A DNA stretch of 64,000 nucleotides from Lachnospiraceae bacterium (GTDB lineage: Bacteria > Bacillota > Clostridia > Lachnospirales > Lachnospiraceae). The position numbers and the translations under genes were made by a program. Shown here in pieces: positions 1-8,019 of the stretch. The stretch is taken from assembly GCA_902363445.1 (NCBI GenBank), contig CABJAB010000003.1, positions 372,001 through 436,000 of the forward strand, written 5' to 3'. The notes under the pieces are model-generated. The model was not told where the DNA came from. It saw only the letters and a list, made by a program, of their open reading frames with translations, and made no database searches. Every line of letters begins with the position of its first letter. Positions within the stretch are counted from its first letter, which is position 1.

Positions 1-300
1 CTTCGCCAGCACGTACGGCACGCCGCACTCCTTAGCGCTGATGGTTGCCATGATACTGGACTCCATATCCTCGCCGATTCCAACTATGACTCCGTCCATA
101 TTCTGGACTCCCAAAGATTTGACCACTGCCTGATCTGCCACATTGGCACAAGCCGCATGGGTGACAAATTCTGAGATTTCCTGTACTCTTGCCTCATTGC
201 TGTCGATCGCCATCACCTGACAGCCGTTTTCTTCCAAAGCTATGGCAATGCTGCTCCCAAATTCCCCAAGTCCAAAGACTGCGAACTCTTTTTTCGCCAT
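1..300 (-). CDS. ktrA: KtrA-type K+ uptake regulator, N-terminal RCK domain (cut by window edge)
   Basis: Cytoplasmic gating subunit that binds nucleotides and controls the KtrB potassium channel. The visible 100 residues start MAKKEFAVFGLGEFGSSIA, the Rossmann GxGxxG loop of an RCK/TrkA-N domain, followed by a strand ending in the acidic residue of the AID segment. The start ATG at 298-300 has an AAAGGAG site about 7 bases upstream. The gene lies 101 bases downstream of ktrB on the same strand, the usual pairing. The C-terminal half, including any RCK-C domain, lies outside the window. A single-RCK TrkA-like protein of another system is unlikely given the ktrB neighbour. Confidence 0.93.
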   Translation of the reverse strand, partial: MAKKEFAVFGLGEFGSSIAIALEENGCQVMAIDSNEARVQEISEFVTHAACANVADQAVVKSLGVQNMDGVIVGIGEDMESSIMATISAKECGVPYVLAK

Positions 301-401
301 GATCTACTCCTTTTACCCGTCGATTTTACTGTATTATGTTCAAAAAACCGTTAAAAGAAACGAATTCGTTTACTTTTCCTCATTATTATTTCTTCGTAAT
401 A

Positions 402-1784
402 CTATCCGATAAGGATTCTTTCTTCCGGCAGCATCCGGTTCTGCTGTTTTCCCTTGCGTTTTAACGCCAGCGCCAGCGCCAAAGTAACAGGGCCGATACG
501 GCCAATATACATGACGCACACCAGGATCAGCTTTCCCGCTCCGGTAAGACTGCTTGTAATCCCTCGGGTCAGACCCACGGTGCCCATGGCTGAAGCCACC
601 TCAAACAGAGTATCCTGGAACCCCAGCCCATCGGTGGCAAACAGCAGCACCGAAGCACTGAGCACCACAGTCAGCGCCAGCACCGTCACCGTCAGCGCCG
701 TCCTGCCCGCGTCTGCAGAAATCCTGCGGTCCATAAATTCCGTATCCTTTTTTCCTTGGATTGTTGACAATACCATCAGGATCAGGATGCCGACCGTCGT
801 GGTCTTGATTCCTCCGGCCGTTCCTGCAGGAGAGCCGCCTATTATCATCAAAATGATGGTAAGAAGTGTGGAGCCCTCCGTGAGTCCCGCCTGCGGGACC
901 GTCTCAAAGCCGGCCGTCCTGGTCGTCACCGACTGGAACAAAGAAGCCATGGCCTTTTCACCGAAGTTCATATTTCCAATGGTATCCGGATTGTTGTATT
1001 CAAACAAAAAGAAAAATAAAGCCCCGCCGAATATCAGGATGGCCGTCATAAGCAGCACCAGCTTAGAATGAAGACTCAGGCCCGCTGCAAATCCCCTTTT
1101 CTTTTCCTTCCGCTCCTTCCATGCCTTGAGGACATTCCACCAGACCACAAAGCCAAGGCCTCCGAAAATGATCAAAAGCATTGTGGTAAAATTAATGATG
1201 GGATTTCCCGCATAGGCCCGCAGGCTGGTATCTCCCACGATGTCCATGCCCGCGTTGCAGAAAGCGGATACGGCGTTAAATACGGACTTCCACAGCCCCT
1301 GAAAGAAACCGAACTCCGGAATAAAAACAGTCGCATACAGAACGGCCCCAATCCCTTCCAGGAGAAAGGTCCCTTTCGCGATCCGAATGATCAGCTTCAC
1401 CAGGCCGGACAAAGTGTCCATATTATAGGTCTCCTGAATCAGCATCCTGTCTTTCAGAGTAATCTTCTTTCCGATTATCACGAGCACACACATCGCCACA
1501 GTGATGACTCCCAAACCGCCGAGCTGCGCCAGAAGCATGATGATAAACTGTCCTAGAATACTCCAGTGGCTGGCCGTCACCACTGTAACCAGGCCTGTCA
1601 CGCAGATACTGGTAGTCGCCGTGAACAGCGCGTCGATCGGATTTGTCCAGGTCCCGTCAGCCGATGCAAAGGGAAACATCAAAAGCACTGCTCCCACCAG
1701 AATGGCCGCCGCAAATCCCAGGGCGATGATCCTGGTAGTCGTCAGGCCCCGCTTCTCTTTGGGATGAATCTCTTGTTCTACCAT
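402..1784 (-). CDS. ktrB: KtrB/TrkH-family potassium transporter, membrane subunit
   Basis: Integral membrane protein of 460 residues that moves K+ (often with Na+ dependence) across the cytoplasmic membrane. It has the four M1-P-M2 repeats of the SKT family. Selectivity-filter segments are visible in order: TTTSICVTGL, SAFCNAGMDI, TTRTAGFETV and SAMGTVGLTRG. The glycine/serine-rich gate loop GGSPAGTAGGIKTTT precedes the last repeat. Its length matches KtrB rather than the longer TrkH. It starts 12 bases after apt and is followed by ktrA, so the three are probably co-transcribed. A second K+ system (trkA-trkH) lies at 42183-45015. Confidence 0.95.
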   Translation of the reverse strand: MVEQEIHPKEKRGLTTTRIIALGFAAAILVGAVLLMFPFASADGTWTNPIDALFTATTSICVTGLVTVVTASHWSILGQFIIMLLAQLGGLGVITVAMCVLVIIGKKITLKDRMLIQETYNMDTLSGLVKLIIRIAKGTFLLEGIGAVLYATVFIPEFGFFQGLWKSVFNAVSAFCNAGMDIVGDTSLRAYAGNPIINFTTMLLIIFGGLGFVVWWNVLKAWKERKEKKRGFAAGLSLHSKLVLLMTAILIFGGALFFFLFEYNNPDTIGNMNFGEKAMASLFQSVTTRTAGFETVPQAGLTEGSTLLTIILMIIGGSPAGTAGGIKTTTVGILILMVLSTIQGKKDTEFMDRRISADAGRTALTVTVLALTVVLSASVLLFATDGLGFQDTLFEVASAMGTVGLTRGITSSLTGAGKLILVCVMYIGRIGPVTLALALALKRKGKQQNRMLPEERILIG

Positions 1785-1796
1785 AGCTTCACCACA

Positions 1797-2321
1797 TTAT
1801 TTTCCTTCATAGCAGATGACGCTCTCCACATTGTAGCCTTTCAGTTTTTGCCGCCCGTTTAGGCCGGCCAGCTCCATGAGGAAGCTGATCTTTACTACCT
1901 CGCCCCCCAGCTGCTCCACCAGCTTTATGATAGCCCCGATGGTCCCGCCTGTGGCGATCAGATCGTCTATGATCACTACCTTCTGGCCGGGCCTGACCGC
2001 GTCCTTGTGCATTTCTATCACAGCGCTGCCATATTCCAGATCGTATTCAAGCTCAACCGTCTCACAAGGTAGCTTTCCCTTTTTGCGTACAGGGACGAAT
2101 GCTTTGTGAAGGTTGTATGCGATCGGCACTCCGAAAATAAATCCTCTGGATTCCGGCCCTATGACCACGTCAAAATCCAGTCCCTCCAAGGTCCTCTGAA
2201 GTTCATCAATGGCCAGGTGAAGACCGTCTGCATCCTGCAGGATCGAAGTGACATCCCGGAAGATGATCCCCTCTTCCGGAAAATCCGGAATGCTCCTCAC
2301 ATACTCTTCTATTTTTTTCAT
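1797..2321 (-). CDS. apt: adenine phosphoribosyltransferase
   Basis: Salvages adenine to AMP using PRPP in the cytoplasm. The protein has 174 residues, the normal size. The PRPP-binding loop VVIIDDLIATGGT is intact, and the segment GPESRGFIFG is typical of bacterial Apt. A GGAGG site lies about 6 bases before the ATG. In many Firmicutes apt sits next to recJ or relA, and here recJ lies upstream on the same strand. A sigma-A promoter in the 146-base gap can drive apt separately from recJ. Confidence 0.97.
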   Translation of the reverse strand: MKKIEEYVRSIPDFPEEGIIFRDVTSILQDADGLHLAIDELQRTLEGLDFDVVIGPESRGFIFGVPIAYNLHKAFVPVRKKGKLPCETVELEYDLEYGSAVIEMHKDAVRPGQKVVIIDDLIATGGTIGAIIKLVEQLGGEVVKISFLMELAGLNGRQKLKGYNVESVICYEGK

Positions 2322-2398
2322 ATTTACCCTCCGTTCTTTTTACGCGCAGCGATAATTCGCCTCTTTTAAGGCTTCCTTCTTTAACCGCGCATAACCAC

Positions 2399-2427
2399 AT
2401 TATAGTCTTCCGCTTCCATATTCGCAA
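2399..2427 (-). promoter_or_regulatory. sigma-A promoter for apt-ktrB-ktrA
   Basis: On the minus strand TTGCGA (2422-2427) and TATAAT (2399-2404) are separated by 17 bases. They lie about 80 bases upstream of the apt start in the recJ-apt gap. Confidence 0.7.
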
Positions 2428-2467
2428 CTGGTAAAGCCGTAAATTTTCCGTTCAGAATCCGTCCGGC

Positions 2468-4225
2468 TCATTCATCCGTCCGATAACTTTGAACGACCAT
2501 CTGAAGGCTCCGTTTCCCCATGTATTCATTAATGTCCGGATAATAGGCTGCAGATATCACAGCCCCCTCCCGGATCTCCCTGTCCGCCTCCTCCGCTTCC
2601 CGGAAAAGAATTGCTTCAATGGGGCGGCCGGCCTCGTCGGCCAGCTGAAGCTTCAGAACATTCTTATTCCTGCCTATGAGATTCTTTTTTCTGACAGTCA
2701 GGCCCTTCTGAGCAAACAAAGGCTTTTCATTCCCATTTCCGAAAGGCTCCAGAAGCCGGAATTCCTTTAAAAGCCCCTCCGTCACATAAGAAAACGGCAT
2801 CGGCACATCGATCCATATCTGTTTTTCAAAGTCCCTTTCTGCCAATCCGCTGCCGCGGTTCAGGGCCTCTCGGAAAGGTTCCAGATTTTCCTCTGGAAGG
2901 GACAGCCCCGCTGCCATGGGATGACCGCCGAACGCGTTTAAAAACTTCCCGCACTCTGTCAGCCGTTCATACATGGAATATGCCGGGATGCTCCGTCCAG
3001 AGCCTTTAAGCCCCCCGGCGCCTTTTGTTATCACAAATACCGGATGCTGATACTTTTCCCTGATCTTCCCGGCCACAATCCCAGCGAGGCTTTCATGACA
3101 GTCCGGCAAATAGACCACATAGACGTCTTCTTTTTCCATTCCGCTTTCTTCTATCAGTCGGACAGCTGCTTCCACACTCCTGACCGTCATGTCCTTCCGC
3201 CTGTCGTTCAGCTCCTTCAGCTCCCAGGCCATCTTCATGGCCTGATCCTCCTCTTCCTCCAGCAACAGCCTCAGGGATTTTTTTGCCGTATCCAGCCTTC
3301 CGCCGGCATTCAGGCACGGACCGATGACAAACCCCAGGTGGTAACTGCCCAGCTCCGCCGGCTGCAGTCCATTGACCTCCATCAGGGCGCGGAGCCCGGT
3401 TATCTGACTGTGGGCCATCCTTTTCAGCCCTTCCTTCACCAAGATCCTGTTTTCTCCCTGAAGCGTCATCACATCACCTACCGTGGCTAAAGCCGCCGCC
3501 TCCACAAAAGGGGACAGTTCCTCGGACGGGATATCCCAGGTTTCATAAAGGGCCTGGGCCAATTTATAGGCTATTGCCGCCCCGCATAGATTCTGAAAGG
3601 GATATCCGCAGGATGACTGATGAGGGTTCACCACCGCGTCTGCCGGAGGCACAACCTCCAGGCGATGCGCCGCCGAAGTACAGGAATCTCCTCCGCCGCT
3701 GTCTTCTGTCTCCTCGAAAGGTACTTCATGGTGGTCCGTGATCAGCACAGTCATTCCCAGGGACTTCGCATACGCGGTCTGCGTCCATGCCGCTATCCCA
3801 TTGTCACAGGTGAGGAGTGTATCGATCCCGTCGTCATTTGCCAGCTCTATCATGTTTACATTAATGCCATATCCGTCCTTGATCCTGTCCGGAATGTCAT
3901 AGTCCGCCTTCGCCCCGAGGCGTTTCAATGCTCTCACAAGGATAAAAGTAGCGCAGATCCCGTCAATATCATAGTCCCCAATGACACGGATCTTTTCTCC
4001 GTCATGAATCTTTTTCCCCAGAATATCTACGGTCTCTTCCATATCCTTCATGAGAAAGGGAGACGGACATCCGGACAGCGTACCATAAAGGTAATCCTGA
4101 ATTTCATCCTCACCCTTCACGTTCCGGTTCCGAATGATGCGGGCCGTCACCTGGTCAATGCCAAACTTTTCGGAGATTCCCTTAAAGTCCGCTTTTTTTG
4201 CATATACCATCCACTGTTCTTTCAT
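2468..4225 (-). CDS. recJ: single-stranded-DNA-specific 5'-3' exonuclease RecJ
   Basis: DHH-family nuclease used in recombination and repair. The protein has 585 residues, near the short end for RecJ. Metal-binding motifs are visible: GDYDIDG (about residues 83-89), DNG (141-143) and TDHH (163-166). The DHHA1 motif FGGHPMAAG is near residue 430 and an OB-like C-terminal domain follows. A Gly/Ser/Cys-rich stretch of roughly 20 residues is inserted just after DHHEVP and before the NPH motif. An ideal GAGGTGA site precedes the ATG. It lies downstream of the serC-serA-DUF1015 cluster, from which a hairpin at 4274-4312 separates it. Confidence 0.95.
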   Translation of the reverse strand: MKEQWMVYAKKADFKGISEKFGIDQVTARIIRNRNVKGEDEIQDYLYGTLSGCPSPFLMKDMEETVDILGKKIHDGEKIRVIGDYDIDGICATFILVRALKRLGAKADYDIPDRIKDGYGINVNMIELANDDGIDTLLTCDNGIAAWTQTAYAKSLGMTVLITDHHEVPFEETEDSGGGDSCTSAAHRLEVVPPADAVVNPHQSSCGYPFQNLCGAAIAYKLAQALYETWDIPSEELSPFVEAAALATVGDVMTLQGENRILVKEGLKRMAHSQITGLRALMEVNGLQPAELGSYHLGFVIGPCLNAGGRLDTAKKSLRLLLEEEEDQAMKMAWELKELNDRRKDMTVRSVEAAVRLIEESGMEKEDVYVVYLPDCHESLAGIVAGKIREKYQHPVFVITKGAGGLKGSGRSIPAYSMYERLTECGKFLNAFGGHPMAAGLSLPEENLEPFREALNRGSGLAERDFEKQIWIDVPMPFSYVTEGLLKEFRLLEPFGNGNEKPLFAQKGLTVRKKNLIGRNKNVLKLQLADEAGRPIEAILFREAEEADREIREGAVISAAYYPDINEYMGKRSLQMVVQSYRTDE

Positions 4226-4273
4226 TTGTCACCTCATTTGCAGCGCGCAAGTCCATGACTCCCGGTAAACTGC

Positions 4274-4312
4274 AAAGGTCCCCCTGCGTCCTGCAGGGGG
4301 CCTTTTTATTTT
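4274..4312. terminator. GC-rich hairpin between the DUF1015 gene and recJ
   Basis: Arms CCCCCTGC and GCAGGGGG (one mismatch nearby) with a 5-base loop. A T-run follows on the plus strand (CTTTTTATTTTT) and only CCTTT on the minus strand. Both flanking genes are on the minus strand, so it may act as a weak minus-strand terminator or block antisense transcription. Confidence 0.5.
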
Positions 4313-4343
4313 TCTGTACGAGTTTCTTCTATATATATAGTGT

Positions 4344-5579
4344 TCAGCTCAATTTGTGGATAAAGATACCGCTTCTGAGCTTCGGCTCAAACCAAGTGGA
4401 TTTTGGCGGCATCAGCCTCGATGCATCCGCCACCTGAAACAGCTCGGAGATGGATGTCGGATACATGGAAAAAGCCACCTTCATATCCGCGTGGCACCGC
4501 CTCTCCAATTCAGAGAGCCCACGGATACCTCCGATGAAGTCGATTCTCTTATCGGTTCTTGGATCCCCGATGCCAAGGACCGGCTCAAGAAGCGTATTTT
4601 GTAGAACGGATACATCCAGATCTTCCACCGGATCCCCGCTCGGGGCACGCTTCGTGGTCAGGCAGTACCAGACGTCATTCAGGAACATGCCAAATTCCCC
4701 CTTCCCAGAAGGGCGATACGGCTCCTTTCCCACCTCGCGGACTTCATAGCGATCCTTCACCTTCACCATGAATTCCTGTTCGCTCAGTCCGTTAAGGTCT
4801 TTGACCACCCGGTTGTAGTCCATGATCATCAGCTGTTCATCGGGAAACAGCACGGAAAGAAAGTAATTATATGGTTCATCTCCCCGATATCCGGGATTTT
4901 CTTCCCTTCTCTTCAGACCGACCTTTACCGCAGAGGCCGCTCTGTGATGTCCGTCCGCTATATATGTATTGGGGACCTTCGAGAATCCCTCCTCCAGCGC
5001 TTTCACCCGGTCTGTCTCACCGATTCTCCAAACCGTATGGCGCACGCCGTCGGGAGCCGCGAAGTCATAAAGAGGCTTCTCCGCTTTCACTTCCTTCACC
5101 ACTGCATTGATATCGGCTCTAGCCCGATAGGCCAAAAATATGGGGCCGGTCTGAGCGTCACAAGTATCCACATGGCGGATTCTGTCCACTTCTTTGTCCG
5201 CTCTGGTGTTCTCGTGTTTCTTGATGACGCCGCCCGCATAATCGTCTATGGAGGAACAGGCCACGATTCCCGTCTGCGCCCTGCCATTCATGGTCAGCTC
5301 ATAGATATAATAGCAGGGACTTTCTTCTTTCACAAACGTGCCGTCAGCTATCATTCCATCCAGAAGCTCCCTTGCCTTTTCATACACGCAGTCCGCATAG
5401 GTATCCACTTCATCGGAAAACTGTGTCTCTGCCCGGTCAACTTTCAAAAATGACAATGGCTCTCTGGCCACCTCAGCTTTTGCTTCAGCCCGATCGTATA
5501 CGTCATAGGGAAGCGCCGCGACTCTGGAGGCCACAGAGGCCTCCGGTCTGATACATAAAAACGGTTTAACTGCTGCCAT
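4344..5579 (-). CDS. DUF1015 family protein of the serine cluster, candidate serine/phosphoserine enzyme
   Basis: A 411-residue soluble protein of the DUF1015 family (COG4198). The family signature DGHHR is at residues 209-213 (YIADGHHRAASA), and a conserved HENTRADKE segment lies near 122-130. The DGHHR motif resembles that of ParB/Srx-fold free serine kinases such as archaeal SerK and SbnI. That similarity, and the position 10 bases after serA, suggest a role in interconverting serine and phosphoserine. No serB-type phosphatase lies in the window. The function is inference; the family assignment is firm. RBS AAGGAG, 6 bases before ATG. Confidence 0.85.
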   Translation of the reverse strand: MAAVKPFLCIRPEASVASRVAALPYDVYDRAEAKAEVAREPLSFLKVDRAETQFSDEVDTYADCVYEKARELLDGMIADGTFVKEESPCYYIYELTMNGRAQTGIVACSSIDDYAGGVIKKHENTRADKEVDRIRHVDTCDAQTGPIFLAYRARADINAVVKEVKAEKPLYDFAAPDGVRHTVWRIGETDRVKALEEGFSKVPNTYIADGHHRAASAVKVGLKRREENPGYRGDEPYNYFLSVLFPDEQLMIMDYNRVVKDLNGLSEQEFMVKVKDRYEVREVGKEPYRPSGKGEFGMFLNDVWYCLTTKRAPSGDPVEDLDVSVLQNTLLEPVLGIGDPRTDKRIDFIGGIRGLSELERRCHADMKVAFSMYPTSISELFQVADASRLMPPKSTWFEPKLRSGIFIHKLS

Positions 5580-5589
5580 CGTTATCTCC

Positions 5590-6762
5590 TTATTCTGCTT
5601 TCATCACGCGGACTTTATAAACTCCGTCGATCTCCATCAAACGGTCAATCACTCTCTGGGGGACTTCCTGATCCGCGTCCATGATGGTGTACGCGACCTC
5701 TCCCTTGCTCTTATTCTGCATATCCGGAATGTTGATGCCTTCCTCTGCCAGCACGGACGCAAACTGCCCGATCATATTCGGCTTATTGATGTTAAAGACA
5801 CAGAGTCTGCAGATTCCCCGGCAGGGCGGCATTTCGCAGCTGGGATAATTTACGGAATTCCGGATGGAACCGGTTTCCAGATAGGTCATCAGCTCCTTCA
5901 CCGCCATCTCCGCGCAGTTTTCTTCCGACTCCACCGTCGAAGCGCCCAGATGAGGGGTCGCAATAACACCGGGCATATGAGTGACCTTAGGATTGGGGAA
6001 GTCAGTCATGTAACGATGCACCTTTCCGCTCTCCAGCGCTTCCAGCATGTCGTCATCGTCCACCAGTAGGTCGCGGGCATAGTTCAAAATCACCACGCCG
6101 TCCTTCATCTTCTCCAGAGCCTCTTTGTTGATCATCGCCCTCGTGCTGTCCAGAAGCGGGACATGAAGGGTAATATAATCGCATTTTTCAAAAATCTTGT
6201 TCAGGTCTGTCACATGCTTTACGAAGCAGGACAGCTGCCATGCGCCGTTTACGGAAATAAAAGGATCATAGCCATATACCTTCATCCCAAGGCCGGCCGC
6301 CGCGTTAGCCACCTCGACGCCGATGGCTCCGAGGCCGATGACGCCAAGGCGTTTGCCCTGGATCTCCGTACCAGCAAACTTTTTCTTGCTCTTCTCCATA
6401 TCCTTGCAGATATTTTCGTCTTCCTTATTTTCCCTCACCCAATCAATTCCGCCACGGATATCACGGGCAGCCATGAGCATACCTGCGATCACCAGCTCTT
6501 TTACCCCGTTGGCATTGGCTCCCGGTGTATTGAATACGACTATTCCCTTCTCCGTACATTTGTCCAGAGGGATGTTGTTTACGCCGGCGCCGGCCCTTGC
6601 AATTGCTTCCAGGTTCTCCGGCAGCTCCATCTCATGCATACTGGCGCTCCTCACCAGAACCGCAGCCGCATCTTCTATTTTATCAGTCAGCTCATAATCC
6701 TCTGTCAAAAGCTTAAGACCATGCTCCGAGATCGGATTCAGGCAGTGAATCTTTGTAGTCAT
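5590..6762 (-). CDS. serA: D-3-phosphoglycerate dehydrogenase
   Basis: Oxidises 3-phosphoglycerate to 3-phosphohydroxypyruvate with NAD, the first step of serine synthesis. The protein has 390 residues. NAD loop GLGAIG is at 143-148, and a C-terminal ACT domain (about 315-390) is likely to bind serine for feedback. The catalytic His is in ATPHLGAST and the Arg in NYARDLLVD. The usual EP-containing segment with the catalytic Glu is replaced by TDFPNP, a variant I also recall from Bacteroides-type SerA. I chose ATG at 6760-6762 because GTGGAGG is its ribosome site. An in-frame GTG at 6777 would overlap the serC stop and lacks a site. Confidence 0.95.
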   Translation of the reverse strand: MTTKIHCLNPISEHGLKLLTEDYELTDKIEDAAAVLVRSASMHEMELPENLEAIARAGAGVNNIPLDKCTEKGIVVFNTPGANANGVKELVIAGMLMAARDIRGGIDWVRENKEDENICKDMEKSKKKFAGTEIQGKRLGVIGLGAIGVEVANAAAGLGMKVYGYDPFISVNGAWQLSCFVKHVTDLNKIFEKCDYITLHVPLLDSTRAMINKEALEKMKDGVVILNYARDLLVDDDDMLEALESGKVHRYMTDFPNPKVTHMPGVIATPHLGASTVESEENCAEMAVKELMTYLETGSIRNSVNYPSCEMPPCRGICRLCVFNINKPNMIGQFASVLAEEGINIPDMQNKSKGEVAYTIMDADQEVPQRVIDRLMEIDGVYKVRVMKAE

Positions 6763-6776
6763 GTTTTTTTCCTCCA

Positions 6777-7862
6777 CTATTTGCTGTGTCTTTCTTCAAA
6801 TTCCTTCATGAACTTCACAAGCGCCTCTACTCCTTCAACGCTCATGGCATTATAGATGCTGGCTCTCATACCGCCCACGCTTCTGTGCCCTTTAAGGCCC
6901 GCCAGGCCCGCCGCTTCTGCTTCTTTCACGAACTCGGCATCCAGCTCCTTGTCTCCAGTCACAAAATCCACATTCATGTAGGAACGGGAATCCTTTTCAG
7001 CCGTACCCTTAAACAGGCTGCTCCCATCCAGGAAATTGTAAAGCAGCGACGCCTTTTTCTCGTTCCGCTCTTTGATGGCAGACAGGCCTCCCATTTTCTT
7101 TAACCATTTGAACACCTTACCGCAGATATATATGCCATATGCCGGCGGTGTATTATACAGAGATTCCTTATCTGCATGAGTCTTATACTGCAGCATGGTA
7201 GGAGTGTTCGGATATACGTCCTCTGTGATCAGATCCTCGCGGATAATTGCGATCACCACTCCGGCCGGTCCGATATTCTTCTGCACGCCGCCGTACAGCA
7301 TTCCGTACTTCTCCACTTCCACCGGCTCAGACAAGAAGCAGGAGGACACATCCGCTACCAGAGTTTTACCCTTCGTATTGGGAAGCGTGTGGAACTGAGT
7401 CCCATAAATCGTATTGTTCTGGCATATGTAAACATAGTCGGCATCATCATCAATGGGAAGATCGGAACAGTCCGGAATGTAGCTGAAGTTTCTGTCCTCG
7501 CTGGATGCCACGCAGTTGGCCTTTCCGAACTTAGAAGCTTCTTTCCAGGCCCGTTTCGCCCAGTTTCCGGTCACAATGTAATCTGCTACTCCATTCTTCA
7601 TGAAGTTCATCGGAACCATGGCAAACTGCAGATGCGCCCCTCCCTGAAGGAAAAGCACCTTATAATTATTCGGGATCCCCATCAGGTCCCGCAGATCCTG
7701 CTCCGCGTCCTTTATGATCTTATCAAACGCCTTGGAGCGGTGGCTCATCTCCATCACCGACATTCCGGTGCCCTGGAAATCCAGCATCTCATCCGCCGCC
7801 TCTTTCAGTACCTCTTCCGGCAGTGTCGCCGGTCCCGCCGAAAAATTGTAAACTCTTTTCAT
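6777..7862 (-). CDS. serC: phosphoserine aminotransferase
   Basis: PLP enzyme that converts 3-phosphohydroxypyruvate and glutamate to phosphoserine. The protein has 361 residues and starts MKRVYNFSAGPATLP, the family N-terminus. The PLP lysine is K195 in GVQKNIGPAG. ATG 7860-7862 is preferred over the in-frame TTG just before it because GGAGG then sits 6 bases away. It is the first gene of serC-serA-DUF1015, and its stop lies 14 bases before the serA start. Confidence 0.96.
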   Translation of the reverse strand: MKRVYNFSAGPATLPEEVLKEAADEMLDFQGTGMSVMEMSHRSKAFDKIIKDAEQDLRDLMGIPNNYKVLFLQGGAHLQFAMVPMNFMKNGVADYIVTGNWAKRAWKEASKFGKANCVASSEDRNFSYIPDCSDLPIDDDADYVYICQNNTIYGTQFHTLPNTKGKTLVADVSSCFLSEPVEVEKYGMLYGGVQKNIGPAGVVIAIIREDLITEDVYPNTPTMLQYKTHADKESLYNTPPAYGIYICGKVFKWLKKMGGLSAIKERNEKKASLLYNFLDGSSLFKGTAEKDSRSYMNVDFVTGDKELDAEFVKEAEAAGLAGLKGHRSVGGMRASIYNAMSVEGVEALVKFMKEFEERHSK

Positions 7863-7969
7863 CAAAATCCTCCTCGCAGCCTCTGCCGCATATAATATCT
7901 TTTATCTGCCCTGAGGCAGTTTAACCTTACGCAGCCATATTTTATGCCTGACTTTAAGTATAATACAGA

Positions 7970-8006
7970 AACCGGGAAGCTGTAAAGCCGCCCGGTTCAT
8001 TTTTTG
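7970..8006. terminator. hairpin after ilvB
   Basis: Arms AACCGGG (7970-7976) and CCCGGTT (7991-7997). A T6 run follows on the plus strand, and a T-rich TCTGTATTATACTT follows on the minus strand. It lies just after the ilvB stop and before serC, so it probably ends the leuB-ilvD-ilvB transcript. Confidence 0.5.
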
Positions 8007-8019
8007 TTAAATTCTTGCT

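Noticed and set aside
6763..6777. GTG start of serA overlapping the serC stop
   Set aside because: The GGAGG that would serve as ribosome site lies inside those codons and is correctly spaced for the ATG at 6762.
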